Source: JAJNPS01 sp031430315 (GTDB taxonomy: Bacteria; Pseudomonadota; Alphaproteobacteria; Rhodobacterales; Rhodobacteraceae). From it: DNA of 28,803 nucleotides. This document shows positions 8,648-17,035 of this stretch, piece by piece. Below the pieces are notes generated by a model. That model saw nothing but the letters and a program-made list of their open reading frames with translations. It was not told the origin of the DNA and did not search any database. Position numbers and translations under genes: made by a program. The stretch lies in NCBI GenBank assembly GCA_031430315.1, contig JANPBI010000114.1:1-28803 (forward strand), written 5' to 3'. Position 1 is the stretch's first letter; each line of letters starts with the position of its first letter.

Positions 8648-8795
8648 ACGGCTCTACCGGTCATCGTTCGCGCCAAAGGTTCCAAGCGTTTCACCATCGG
8701 CAGGGGCCGTACCAAGGCGTTCGGGGCTTTTGTCATCGGCAGTGCTTGATGCGCCCCGACCCCTCGTCTAAGCACATCTGAAAGGGCGTGGGGGC

Positions 8796-9584
8796 ATGAT
8801 GCGCATTCTGATCACCAATGACGATGGCATCAACGCCCCGGGGCTGGAGGTTCTGGCCGCCATCGCCGCCGACATTGCCGGCACCGGGGGCGAGGTTTGG
8901 ACCGTCGCCCCGGCCTTTGAACAATCGGGCGTGGCCCACTGCATCAGCTATACCCATCCGATGATGATCACCCAGTTCGGCCCGCGCCGCTTTGCCACCG
9001 AAGGCAGCCCGGCCGATTGCGTGCTTGCGGCCATTTACGACGTTTTTCAGGGCGACAAGCCCGACCTTGTCCTTTCGGGCGTGAATGCGGGCAACAATGC
9101 CGGCGAGAACACGCTGTATTCGGGCACCATCGGAGGTGCGATGGAGGCGGCGCTGCAAGGTGTTCCGGCCATCGCGTTGAGCCAGTTTCTGGGGCCGAAC
9201 ACCAAGGACCTGCCTAGCCCATTTGAGGCGGCACGCGAACATGGCACCGCCGTCGTCCGCGCGCTTTTGGACAAGGCGATCTGGACCGATCACGACTACC
9301 GGGTCTTTTACAACGTGAACTTCCCCCCCGTCGCTGCCGATGCCGTCAAGGGGATCAAGGTCGCCGCCCAGGGGTTCCGCCGCGACACCGCATTCGGTCT
9401 GGAGGCGCATCTGTCGCCGTCAGGACGCAAGTTCCTGTGGATCAAGGGGGGCGACCAGCGCCGCCGCACACTGCCCGGTACCGACGTCACTGCCAATCTG
9501 GAAGGCTATGTGTCGGTCACGCCGATGCGGGCGGACCTGACAGCACATGACCTCTTGTCGGATCTCGAGGCGCGGCTGGCATGA
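8796..9584 (+). CDS. surE: 5'/3'-nucleotidase SurE
   Basis: A 262-residue metal-dependent nucleoside-monophosphate phosphatase involved in stationary-phase and stress survival. The active-site residues are visible: D9 and D10 in ITNDDGINAPG, S44 in PAFEQSGVAH and N97 in LVLSGVNAGNN. The TLYSGTIGGAMEAAL segment is also typical. The start ATG is followed immediately by a second ATG; a GGGGG stretch lies just upstream. It overlaps pcm by 4 bases (ATGA), and the surE-pcm-nlpD order is conserved from gammaproteobacteria to alphaproteobacteria. In many relatives serS precedes surE, but it does not here; 148 bases separate it from the CRTAC1-type gene. Confidence 0.96.
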   Translation: MMRILITNDDGINAPGLEVLAAIAADIAGTGGEVWTVAPAFEQSGVAHCISYTHPMMITQFGPRRFATEGSPADCVLAAIYDVFQGDKPDLVLSGVNAGNNAGENTLYSGTIGGAMEAALQGVPAIALSQFLGPNTKDLPSPFEAAREHGTAVVRALLDKAIWTDHDYRVFYNVNFPPVAADAVKGIKVAAQGFRRDTAFGLEAHLSPSGRKFLWIKGGDQRRRTLPGTDVTANLEGYVSVTPMRADLTAHDLLSDLEARLA

Positions 9585-10240
9585 CCGACGACGGCGCATC
9601 CGATGCAAATGCCCTGCGCCAGATGCAGTTTCTGTTCAACCTGCGCTCGCGCGGGGTCACCGATGCCCGCGTGCTGACGGTGATGGAGGGGGTGGATCGG
9701 GCGCTGTTCGTACGCGGGCTTTTTACCGAACGCGCCTACGAAGATACGCCGTTACCGATTTCCTGCGGCCAGACCATCAGCCAGCCTTCGATCGTGGGGC
9801 TGATGACCCAGGCGCTGGCTATTGGACCGCGCGATACCGTGCTCGAGGTTGGCACCGGGTCGGGCTATCAGGCGGTGATCCTGGCTGGCCTTGCGCGGCG
9901 GGTCTATACCGTCGACCGCCACCGCCGACTGGTGCAAGAGGCCGAGGGCCTGTTTCGCAAGTTGGGCCTGACCAATATCACTGCCCTTGCGACCGATGGC
10001 AGCTACGGCCTGCCCGACCAGGCCCCGTTCGACCGCATCCTTGTGACGGCCGCCGCCGAGGACCCGCCCGGCCCCCTCTTGGCGCAATTGAAGATCGGCG
10101 GTATCATGGTATTGCCCGTGGGGCAGTCCGACGCCGTGCAAAGCCTGATCAAGGTCACCCGGTCCGAGTCCGGCTATGACTATGATGAACTCCGCCCCGT
10201 GCGGTTTGTCCCCCTTGTCGGCGGCATGGCATCGGATTAA
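9581..10240 (+). CDS. pcm: Protein-L-isoaspartate O-methyltransferase
   Basis: A 219-residue cytoplasmic repair enzyme that methylates L-isoaspartyl residues in aged proteins using S-adenosylmethionine. The signature LPISCGQTISQPSIVG (residues about 58-73) shapes the substrate site; the SAM-binding motif is VLEVGTGSGYQAVIL (GTGSG at 91-95), and DRILVTAAAEDPPGPLLAQL is the post-II region. Length is normal. The start overlaps the surE stop (ATGA), giving translational coupling; nlpD follows after 50 bases with its own ribosome site. Confidence 0.96.
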   Translation: MTDDGASDANALRQMQFLFNLRSRGVTDARVLTVMEGVDRALFVRGLFTERAYEDTPLPISCGQTISQPSIVGLMTQALAIGPRDTVLEVGTGSGYQAVILAGLARRVYTVDRHRRLVQEAEGLFRKLGLTNITALATDGSYGLPDQAPFDRILVTAAAEDPPGPLLAQLKIGGIMVLPVGQSDAVQSLIKVTRSESGYDYDELRPVRFVPLVGGMASD

Positions 10241-10290
10241 CGAAAGGAACCTCGGGATCAACCCGGGGAACAGCAGGCAAGAGGCGGTTC

Positions 10291-11442
10291 ATGCGGTCTT
10301 TGGGTGGGAATTTCGGCGTGTCGGCACCGAAGGCGTTCGGTCTGCTGGCGATCCTGTTGATGACAGCTTGCGGAAATCCGGGCGATCTGGATTGGGATCT
10401 GCGCGCGGGTCCGGGCAGTCTGGACACCACAGGGGCATCGCAACAGACGGCAAGCCGTCCGGTAGCCGACGGGCGCGGCATCATCTCTTATCCCGGATAT
10501 CAGCTGGCGCTGGCGCAGCGCGGGGACACCGTGGCCGCCGTAGCGTCCCGGCTTGGCCTTGACCCCGAGGCGCTGGCCCGCGCCAACGCTCTGCGCCCCG
10601 GTGATGCCCTGCGCGACGGCGAAATGCTCTTGCTGCCATCCCGCGTTGCGGGCGGGACCACGCAAGGCGCTATCATCGGTGGCGGCACGGGTGTCGATGT
10701 CAGCTCCATTGCCACCACAGCGCTGGACCGGGTCGGTCCTGCTGCGGCCCCCGCGATTGCCAGCGGGCCTGAGCCGATCCGCCACCGGGTCGCACGCGGT
10801 GAGACGGCGTTTTCGATCGCGCGGACCTACAATGTGTCCGCCCGTGCCATTGCAGACTGGAACGGCCTGGACGCCGACCTGAATGTCCGCGAAGGCCAGA
10901 CCCTGATCATCCCGCCCGTCACCGGCAATGCACCTGCCACCTTTGAGACGACGACGGTTCCGGGTGAAGGCACGGTCACACCTCTGCCGCCCTCATCGGC
11001 CGAACCGCTGCCCGACGAAGAGACAACGCCTGCCGCTGAAACGCCCAAGGAAACACCCGCCTCGCCCGATCTCGGCGAGCAGCGAACCGAGGCGACGCAG
11101 ACCCGCTTTGCCATGCCGGTCAATGGCAAGATCATCCGGGCCTACCAAAAGAACGAAGGCATCGACATATCGGCAGCCCCCGGAGCCACCGTGAAATCCG
11201 CCGCCGATGGAACTGTTGCCGCCGTGACCAAGGATACGGGATCGGTCTCGGTTGTGGTGGTGCGCCATGCCGACAACGTCCTGACGGTCTATGCAGGTCT
11301 GGACGGGGTCAAGGTTAAGAAGGGCGACAAGGTCAAGCGCGGCCAAAGCCTGGCTGTGATCGGGGCCGGCACACCGTCTTTCTTGCGGTTTGAGGTCCGG
11401 CGCGGGGCGCAAAGCGTCGATCCGATGCCATTCCTGCAGTAG
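10291..11442 (+). CDS. nlpD: NlpD-like LysM/M23-domain lipoprotein
   Basis: A 383-residue envelope lipoprotein. The signal ends in a lipobox LLMTAC, so lipidation is expected at C27. Two LysM domains bind peptidoglycan (about 64-113 and 163-208, the second starting IRHRVARGETAFSIA). A Pro/Glu/Thr-rich linker follows, then a C-terminal M23 (lysostaphin-like) domain from MPVNGKIIRAY to PMPFLQ. Catalytic zinc ligands of M23 are lost: the usual GxHxGID is KNEGIDIS, and the HxH motif reads SFLRFEVRRG. The domain is therefore probably an amidase activator, as in E. coli NlpD and EnvC, not a peptidase. AGAGG lies 6 bases before the ATG. Position after surE-pcm matches the conserved nlpD locus; rpoS is absent, as expected in alphaproteobacteria. 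Confidence 0.88.
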   Translation: MRSLGGNFGVSAPKAFGLLAILLMTACGNPGDLDWDLRAGPGSLDTTGASQQTASRPVADGRGIISYPGYQLALAQRGDTVAAVASRLGLDPEALARANALRPGDALRDGEMLLLPSRVAGGTTQGAIIGGGTGVDVSSIATTALDRVGPAAAPAIASGPEPIRHRVARGETAFSIARTYNVSARAIADWNGLDADLNVREGQTLIIPPVTGNAPATFETTTVPGEGTVTPLPPSSAEPLPDEETTPAAETPKETPASPDLGEQRTEATQTRFAMPVNGKIIRAYQKNEGIDISAAPGATVKSAADGTVAAVTKDTGSVSVVVVRHADNVLTVYAGLDGVKVKKGDKVKRGQSLAVIGAGTPSFLRFEVRRGAQSVDPMPFLQ

Positions 11443-11500
11443 GCAGGGCCAGCGCCAACCGAGCAGAACAGTCGGCTTGCGCCGATTTATGCTAATTTGA

Positions 11501-11516
11501 CCCGCGCAAAGGCGGG
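11501..11516. terminator. Possible bidirectional terminator hairpin between nlpD and hemolysin gene
   Basis: CCCGC-GCAAAG-GCGGG forms a 5-pair GC hairpin directly after the hemolysin stop (minus strand) and 58 bases past the nlpD stop. On the minus strand it is followed by TCAAATTAG, a poor T-tract, so termination may be weak. The location between two converging genes is the main support. Confidence 0.35.
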
Positions 11517-12791
11517 CTAGGTCGCCGATCTGCTGACCAGCACCTTGTCAATGCGCAAGCCGTCCAGATCGATGACTTCGAACCGGTGCCCTTCGGCCTG
11601 GATCGCCTCTCCCAGACCTGGCATGCGCCCGAAGAGGTGCAAGACCAACCCGGCAACTGTGTCGTACTCTCCCGCCAGTCCGCGCGACAGGGACAACAGA
11701 TCGCAAAACTCGTCTGCCGGCATCCAACCTGCCACCAGCAGGCTGCCATCCTCACGCGTTGCGACCGCGGGTTCATCCGCCTCGGATGCAGCAACCGCAC
11801 CGGTGATCGCAGCCAGCACGTCACCCGTCGTGATGATGCCTTCGAAGTTCCCATACTCGTCGTAGACTAGGGCTAGGTGATGGGGCGTGCCTTGCAGCAC
11901 TTCCAGCACGGCCAGCGCGTCCGCGCGGTCCGAAATCACCGGCACGTCTTGCACCAACGCGCTGATGTCCAAGGTCTCGCGCCGGGACACCGCTTGAAAG
12001 GCATCCGACAGCAGAACGATGCCCACCACGTCGCCAGCGGCATTTGCGACCGGCATCCGGGGCCGCGCGATGCGCCGGATCGCGGCCACCGCCTCGGCCC
12101 CTTTCGCATCCAGCGACAACATATCCACCTCATGCCGGGGGGTCATGAGCGCCCGCGCCGAGCGGTCACCCAGACGCATCACGCCGGCCATCATCTCGCG
12201 TTCTTCATCCTCAAGCACGCCGCCTTCATGCGCCTCAGACAGCAGGATATGGACCTCCTCCTCGGTCACCTTGGACATGTTGCCGCCGCCCTGCCCCAGC
12301 AGCCAGAGAACCAGCCGACCCGATCGTTCCAAAAACCAGACTAGCGGGGCCGCAACCCAGGACAGTACGGTCATTGCCGGAGCCATGCGGACTGCCACCG
12401 CTTCGGGATTGCGCAGGGCAATCTGCTTGGGCACCAGCTCACCGATGATCAGCGAAATATAGGTCAGCACCACGACGACCCCGCCGACCCCGAGGGTCGA
12501 GGCAAGCTCCGCCTCGACACCCTGGACCACCAGCCAGTCCCTCAGACGAACGCCAAGGGTTGCACCGGACAGCGCCCCCGACAGCACGCCGACCAGTGTG
12601 ATGCCGATCTGCACCGTCGACAGGAACCGCCCCGGATGTTCGGCCAGACGCAACGCCATCGCGGCACCCCGGCTGCGGCCTTCCAGCGGTTTCAGCCGGG
12701 CTGGGCGTGCCGAGACGATGGCAAGTTCCGACAGGGCGAGAACGCCGTTCAGGACAATCAGCCCCAGAACGATAAGAATTTCACTGATCAT
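11517..12791 (-). CDS. Hemolysin-like membrane transporter (CNNM/DUF21-CBS-CorC_HlyC)
   Basis: A 424-residue inner-membrane protein of the CNNM/CorC (TlyC, YfjD) family, linked to Mg/Co efflux or homeostasis. The N-terminal DUF21 part (about 1-180) has several membrane segments starting ISEILIVLGLIVLNGVLALSELAI, with the family's SARPARLKPL stretch. A CBS pair follows (VMTPRHEVDMLSLDA region and the DALAVLEVLQGTPHHLALVYDEYGNFEGIIT regions), then a CorC_HlyC domain ending IEVIDLDGLRIDKVLV-like. The start is set at the ATG at 12791, directly before the first hydrophobic segment and after a short AAGG; upstream in-frame sequence is Arg/Gly-rich and unlike the family. It is the last gene of the minus-strand tat cluster, 59 bases after the DUF815 gene. 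Despite the name, a haemolytic role is not implied. Confidence 0.9.
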   Translation of the reverse strand: MISEILIVLGLIVLNGVLALSELAIVSARPARLKPLEGRSRGAAMALRLAEHPGRFLSTVQIGITLVGVLSGALSGATLGVRLRDWLVVQGVEAELASTLGVGGVVVVLTYISLIIGELVPKQIALRNPEAVAVRMAPAMTVLSWVAAPLVWFLERSGRLVLWLLGQGGGNMSKVTEEEVHILLSEAHEGGVLEDEEREMMAGVMRLGDRSARALMTPRHEVDMLSLDAKGAEAVAAIRRIARPRMPVANAAGDVVGIVLLSDAFQAVSRRETLDISALVQDVPVISDRADALAVLEVLQGTPHHLALVYDEYGNFEGIITTGDVLAAITGAVAASEADEPAVATREDGSLLVAGWMPADEFCDLLSLSRGLAGEYDTVAGLVLHLFGRMPGLGEAIQAEGHRFEVIDLDGLRIDKVLVSRSAT

Positions 12792-12850
12792 GATGCCTTG
12801 AGATAAGCCATCGCCGGGACTTGGGCAATGACCGCTTGAAGGGGGACAGT

Positions 12851-13687
12851 CTAAATTGCCACGCCCTCGCGGGCAGCCAGATCGCAAAAGAACTGCCATG
12901 CGACCCGCCCGGACCGCGCGCCGCGCGTCGCCTGCCATTCGATGGCCTCGGCGCGCAGCCGGCCGGCGGGCACCTTGACCCCATGCGCCGCGCAATAGCC
13001 GTCAACCATCGCCAGATATTCGTCCTGGCTGCAGGGATGGAACCCCAACCACAGACCGAACCGGTCAGACAGCGACACCTTTTCCTCCACCGCTTCGGAC
13101 GGGCTGATCGCGGTGGAGCGTTCGTTTTCGATCATCTCGCGCGGCATCAGGTGGCGTCGGTTTGATGTCGCATAGAGCAACACATTGTCGGGACGGCCCT
13201 GGATGCCGCCATCCAGTACGGCCTTGAGCGATTTGTAGTGCTGGTCGTCATGGCTGAACGACAGGTCATCGCAAAACAGCAGGAATCGGTGCGGTGCTTT
13301 GCGCAGATGCGCCAGCAGGCGCTGGACGGACGGCAGATCCTCGCGGCTCAACTCCACGATCTTCAGCGCCATCCCCTCGGCCAGAACCTGTGCATGCACA
13401 GCCTTGATCAGACTTGATTTCCCCATGCCACGCGCGCCCCAAAGAAGGGCGTTGTTGGCGGACAAACCCCGCGCGAAATGCCGGGTGTTTTCCAACAGCG
13501 TGTCGCGCGACCGGTCCAGACCAACCAAAAGCGCGATGTCGACGCGCGAAACCCTGGCCACGGCTTCCAGCCGGTCGGGGTCAGTATGCCAGGCAAAGGC
13601 ATTCGACCCACTATAGTCCGGCGCAGGCATTGCGGCCGGGGCCAGCCGATCCAGCGCCGCCGCGATCCGCTCAAGCGGGTCGGTCAC
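12851..13687 (-). CDS. DUF815 AAA+ ATPase
   Basis: A 278-residue ATP-binding protein of the DUF815 family, function not established. Walker A is GARGMGKS (84-91) and Walker B FLLFCDD (135-141), followed by the family segment LSFSHDDQHYKSLKAVLDGG and the sensor-like LLYATSNRRHLMPREM. The C-terminus contains RFGLWLGFHPCSQDEYL, also characteristic. The start is GTG, overlapping the tatC stop by 4 bases (GTGA), so it is translationally coupled to tatC. Its frequent position next to tatABC in Rhodobacterales suggests a link with envelope or export processes, but that is inference. Confidence 0.9.
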   Translation of the reverse strand: MTDPLERIAAALDRLAPAAMPAPDYSGSNAFAWHTDPDRLEAVARVSRVDIALLVGLDRSRDTLLENTRHFARGLSANNALLWGARGMGKSSLIKAVHAQVLAEGMALKIVELSREDLPSVQRLLAHLRKAPHRFLLFCDDLSFSHDDQHYKSLKAVLDGGIQGRPDNVLLYATSNRRHLMPREMIENERSTAISPSEAVEEKVSLSDRFGLWLGFHPCSQDEYLAMVDGYCAAHGVKVPAGRLRAEAIEWQATRGARSGRVAWQFFCDLAAREGVAI

Positions 13688-14520
13688 GTCGATTCGTCCT
13701 CGTCGACCCAGGTACCATCAGCACGGGCCTGCGCCTCGCGGTCCCGTTCGAACCGGGCGATCAGCCAGATGGAGATCTCGTAAAGCGGGTAGATCACACT
13801 GAACAGGATGATCTGGGAAAGAGCGTCGGGCGGAGTGACGATGGCGGCAACAATCAAGATCAGCACGATGGCATATTTGCGCGTCGCCCTGAGCCCGGCC
13901 GATGAAATAATCCCGGCGCGGCCCAGCAAGGTCAACAGGACCGGCAGCTGAAAGCAGATGCCAAAGGCCAGCACAAAGTTCATGGTTAGGGACAGATAGC
14001 TTTCCATCGACCCCTGGAACACGACACCGGCAGGAAGCTCCGCGCCAGCCGGACTGGCGGCATCGGTGAACGACGTCTGAAATCCCAAGAAGAAATCAAA
14101 CGCAAAGGGCAGGATCACGTAGTAGGCAAACGCCGCACCCAAGATGAACATGACCGGGCTGGCAACAAGAAACGGCAGGAAAGCGTTCTTTTCGGACTTG
14201 TACAATCCGGGGGCCACAAATCGCCACAGCTGATAGGCAATGACCGGAAAGGACATGAAGAACCCGGCCCACATCGCGATGCGGATCGCGGTAAAGAACC
14301 CTTCCTGGGCCTTGATCAACTGCAGCTGACAGGCCTGCCCGCGGGCAATCAGCACGTCGCAGATCGGATGCGTCAGAAAGTTGAACACCTGCTGCCAGAT
14401 CACATAGCCGATCAGGAAACAGACGATAAAGGCGGTGATGGAATAAAGGATGCGCGTGCGCAGTTCTGCCAGATGCTCGATCAAGGGGGCAGAGCTGTCG
14501 TCCATGTCTTTCGTGCTCAT
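13684..14520 (-). CDS. tatC: Sec-independent protein translocase TatC
   Basis: A 278-residue six-span inner-membrane protein, the receptor for twin-arginine signal peptides. The conserved N-terminal LIEHLAELRTRI (cytoplasmic Glu for signal-peptide recognition) is present, along with MSFPVIAYQLWRFVAPGLY in the first cytoplasmic loop and PPDALSQIILFSVIYPLYEISIW in the last two spans. The tail after the last span is acidic. The ATG at 14520 overlaps the tatB stop by 4 bases; an alternative start five residues on (MDDSSAPLIEHL) is possible. It is the third gene of tatABC and couples directly to the DUF815 gene. Confidence 0.97.
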   Translation of the reverse strand: MSTKDMDDSSAPLIEHLAELRTRILYSITAFIVCFLIGYVIWQQVFNFLTHPICDVLIARGQACQLQLIKAQEGFFTAIRIAMWAGFFMSFPVIAYQLWRFVAPGLYKSEKNAFLPFLVASPVMFILGAAFAYYVILPFAFDFFLGFQTSFTDAASPAGAELPAGVVFQGSMESYLSLTMNFVLAFGICFQLPVLLTLLGRAGIISSAGLRATRKYAIVLILIVAAIVTPPDALSQIILFSVIYPLYEISIWLIARFERDREAQARADGTWVDEDEST

Positions 14521-15134
14521 GCGTCACCCTTTGGGGTCTTGGTCCGGGGCTTGGGCGCCGCTTTGGCAGGAGGATTGGTCACGGTGGCAACCTCGGCTTT
14601 GGCAATCTTGGGTCGGACGCGGCCAGGCTTTTTCGCAGGCGCAGGGGCAGGATCGGCCACGGGTGCCGCGGATACGGCGCGCAACTTTTCGGCTGCCTCG
14701 GCAACGATGGCCTTTTTGGCGGCGACCTTGTCGGCCAGGGCTTGCGTGGCGGGACCCATCGCCACCACCGGCTTTGGCGGGGCCGCAATCGTTTCGGCAG
14801 GAGGCGTCGCGATCACTGGCGCGGCAGGTTTGGCGGGCGTCACAGGCTTTGGCTTGAGCGGATCCCATTTTTCGAACTTGGTGGCGGCTTCCTTGACCTT
14901 GTCGAGACCAAGGTTCTTGGCCGATGTCATGGTTTTCAAGTCAGCCGCGACGTCCTTGACGCCGGATTCCGTCGCTGCCGTGTCCATCGCCCGCTGGAAA
15001 TCGCGGCTCATCGACCGCAACTTGGCGGTAAACCGACCGATGGTGCGGAACACCTCGGGCAAGTCCTTGGGTCCGATCACGATCAGACCCACGACTCCAA
15101 TGATCAGGAACTCTGCCCAACCGATATCAAACAT
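14517..15134 (-). CDS. tatB: Sec-independent protein translocase TatB
   Basis: A 205-residue single-span protein that with TatC binds twin-arginine substrates. The N-terminal span is MFDIGWAEFLIIGVVGLIVI, followed by the hinge GPKDLPEVFRTIGRF and an amphipathic helix with AKLRSMSRDFQRAM. The long C-terminal tail (about residues 95-205) is low-complexity, rich in Ala, Pro, Lys and Val, as in other alphaproteobacterial TatB. The second residue being Phe and the Glu at position 8 fit TatB and not TatA. It overlaps tatC by 4 bases. Confidence 0.95.
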   Translation of the reverse strand: MFDIGWAEFLIIGVVGLIVIGPKDLPEVFRTIGRFTAKLRSMSRDFQRAMDTAATESGVKDVAADLKTMTSAKNLGLDKVKEAATKFEKWDPLKPKPVTPAKPAAPVIATPPAETIAAPPKPVVAMGPATQALADKVAAKKAIVAEAAEKLRAVSAAPVADPAPAPAKKPGRVRPKIAKAEVATVTNPPAKAAPKPRTKTPKGDA

Positions 15135-15160
15135 GGCACGCGCCCCCAGTTGTCAGGCGA

Positions 15161-15370
15161 TCAGACCTTGTCTTTGTCCGCAGCAGGCGTGACATCCTTG
15201 GCCGAGGCAACAGTTTCCTTTTCGATTTCTTCGGTGCCGTCCTTCACGCCCTTCTTGAAGGCGGTGATGCCTTTGCCGAATTCTCCCATCATGCTCGAAA
15301 TCTTGCCGCGTCCGAACAGCACCAAGACTACGATCCCGATGATCAACAGTTGCATGGGTCCAACCTGCAT
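15161..15370 (-). CDS. tatA: Twin-arginine translocase pore subunit TatA
   Basis: A 69-residue protein that oligomerises to form the Tat translocation pore. It has the short TatA span LLIIGIVVLVLFGRGKI, the FGRGKISSMM hinge, the amphipathic helix GEFGKGITAFKKGVKDG and a charged C-terminal tail. The start is the ATG at 15370 because AGGAG lies 8 bases upstream on the minus strand; longer in-frame extensions have no family similarity. It is the first gene of the minus-strand tatA-tatB-tatC-DUF815-hemolysin cluster, with 26 bases to tatB. Confidence 0.93.
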   Translation of the reverse strand: MQVGPMQLLIIGIVVLVLFGRGKISSMMGEFGKGITAFKKGVKDGTEEIEKETVASAKDVTPAADKDKV

Positions 15371-15487
15371 GATGCATACTCCTATCCGTTGTGATGCCCA
15401 TCCGGCACCGCTGCCTCGGGTTCTAGGCAAAGCCCGGACCAGATCAAAGTCCAAAAAGGGCGTTGAAATAGCCTTGGCTGCGTTCTG

Positions 15488-15505
15488 CTGACAGTATTTT
15501 GTCAG
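15488..15505. promoter_or_regulatory. Perfect palindrome, probable operator of the YafY-type regulator
   Basis: CTGACA-GTATTT-TGTCAG is a perfect 6-base inverted repeat with a 6-base spacer, in the 190-base divergent region between tatA and the regulator starting at 15561. TGACA/TGTCA half-sites resemble those I associate with YafY-type HTH regulators. It sits 55 bases before the regulator's ATG, a usual place for autoregulation, and about 120 bases from tatA. Confidence 0.5.
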
Positions 15506-15560
15506 TTGCCCAGGCTGTGCGGCTGTTGACCGCGCCGCCCCTCGGGCGCAGGCTGCCAGG

Positions 15561-15911
15561 ATGAGCCGCGATGACAGACTTTTCAATCTGGTGCAGATCC
15601 TGCGCGACGGCCGGCTGCATACGGCGGCAGAGCTTGCCACCCATTTAGGGGTGTCGACCCGCACGATCTGGCGAGATGTGGCGATCATGGCCAACTCCGG
15701 CCTGCCCATCGACGGCGAGCGGGGCCTCGGCTATATCCTGCGCTCTGCCCTCGTTTTGCCCCCCACCATGCTGACCATCGAAGAGCTAGAAGCGCTTGTC
15801 GAAGGCCTGCGCCATGTCGGAAGCGAGGGTAATCCCCGCGCCCGGGCCGCGCGAAGTCTTTTGGCCAAGGTCTCGACATTGCTGCCGCAGGCGGCGATCG
15901 AGGTGGACTAG
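15561..15911 (+). CDS. Short YafY/DeoR-like HTH regulator lacking WYL domain
   Basis: A 116-residue protein with the N-terminal winged helix of HTH_11/YafY regulators: DRLFNLVQILRDGRLHTAAE, LATHLGVSTRTIWRDVAIM as helix-turn-helix, and GLPIDGERGLGYIL as the wing. After PPTMLTIEELEALVEGLRHV, where full-length members continue to a WYL ligand-binding domain and reach about 230 residues, the protein stops. It could be a natural short form or a gene fragment; the four-base overlap with the end of the converging ABC gene leaves no room for more. The perfect palindrome at 15488-15505 suggests an active, autoregulating protein. Its effector is unknown. Confidence 0.8.
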   Translation: MSRDDRLFNLVQILRDGRLHTAAELATHLGVSTRTIWRDVAIMANSGLPIDGERGLGYILRSALVLPPTMLTIEELEALVEGLRHVGSEGNPRARAARSLLAKVSTLLPQAAIEVD

Positions 15912-17002
15912 GCCCGCCGGTTGACCCCGAAGACGAAACACCTGTCGCGCCTAATCATCAGCCACAGCGCCGTGCCAGGGTCCGGCAGAAACACCCCCGG
16001 GACTGAGGCAGTCAGCTTGGACCCGTCAAACTCCATCACGAAATCCACCAGCGACTCGCGTCCCAGATAGCGCGCGCGGGCGACGACGCCGCGTGCCGCG
16101 GTGCCTTCGGTCGGCGTGGGGTTCGGGCCGCGCCCCTTGCGGTCAAAGTCGATCTTCAGGTGCTGGGGGCGGATCACGATCTCCACTTCACCGCCATCAG
16201 CATGACCCGGAGTGAGAAAAGCGCCAAACGGCGTGTCCGTCAGTGCGCCTCGGGAAACCCCCGCGATCACATTGATATCGCTGAAGAATGCAGCGGCGGC
16301 TTTGTCCATCGGCGCGTTGTAGACATTGTAGGGCGCGCCCCCCTGGACGATCCTGCCACCGCGCATCAGGGCGATTTCATCGGCCATGCGCATCGCTTCA
16401 TCCGGCTCATGCGTGACCAGCACGACTGCGGCACCTTCTTCTTTCAGGATGTCCAGCGTTGTGTCGCGGATCCCGTCACGCAACCGGTTGTCGAGGCCGG
16501 AAAATGGCTCGTCCATCAGCATCACGCGCGGACGTGGGGCCAGCGCGCGCGCCAGGGCCACGCGTTGCTGTTCGCCACCCGAGAGTTGGTGGGGATATTT
16601 TGCGGCAAATCCTTGCAGGGTCACACGTTCCAAAAGTTCATGCACCCGCGCCATCTTTGCCGCCCGGTCGCCCCGCAGTCCAAAGGCGACATTGTCGGCG
16701 ACGTTCAGGTGCGGAAACAGCGCGAAATCCTGGAACATCAGGCCGACATGGCGCGCCTCGGGCGGGACATGCAGGCCCGGACCGACGACCTTGTTGCCGT
16801 CGATCCAGATCTCGCCCCGGTCAGCCCGTTCGACCCCGGCGATCATTCGCAGCGTAGTGGTCTTGCCGCAGCCAGAAGGCCCAAGAAGACAGGTCACCTG
16901 CCCCGCCGCCACGTCCAGCGACACATCATCGACCACCGTCCGGCCAGCAAAGCTGCGGCTCAGGCCCAGGACTTTCAGACGATAGGGGACGGGATCAGGC
17001 AT
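15908..17002 (-). CDS. ABC transporter ATP-binding protein (FbpC/PotA-like)
   Basis: A 364-residue ATPase of an importer. Walker A is GPSGCGKT (41-48), the Q-loop is MFQDFALFPHL, the signature LSGGEQQRVALARAL (from 141), Walker B VMLMDEPFSGLD (161-172) and the H-loop His is H199 in VTHEP. The C-terminal 120 or so residues form the TOBE-type regulatory domain (EIVIRPQHLKIDF, GRESLVDFVMEF). This architecture is shared by Fe(III), polyamine, thiamine and sulfate importers; I favour the FbpC (iron) side. No permease or binding-protein gene lies in the window, so the partners must be elsewhere. It is 33 bases downstream of the histidine-phosphatase-like gene on the same strand. Confidence 0.9.
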   Translation of the reverse strand: MPDPVPYRLKVLGLSRSFAGRTVVDDVSLDVAAGQVTCLLGPSGCGKTTTLRMIAGVERADRGEIWIDGNKVVGPGLHVPPEARHVGLMFQDFALFPHLNVADNVAFGLRGDRAAKMARVHELLERVTLQGFAAKYPHQLSGGEQQRVALARALAPRPRVMLMDEPFSGLDNRLRDGIRDTTLDILKEEGAAVVLVTHEPDEAMRMADEIALMRGGRIVQGGAPYNVYNAPMDKAAAAFFSDINVIAGVSRGALTDTPFGAFLTPGHADGGEVEIVIRPQHLKIDFDRKGRGPNPTPTEGTAARGVVARARYLGRESLVDFVMEFDGSKLTASVPGVFLPDPGTALWLMIRRDRCFVFGVNRRA

Positions 17003-17035
17003 GGTACCTTAGCAAATTGCTCGGGAAAGTCCGTA

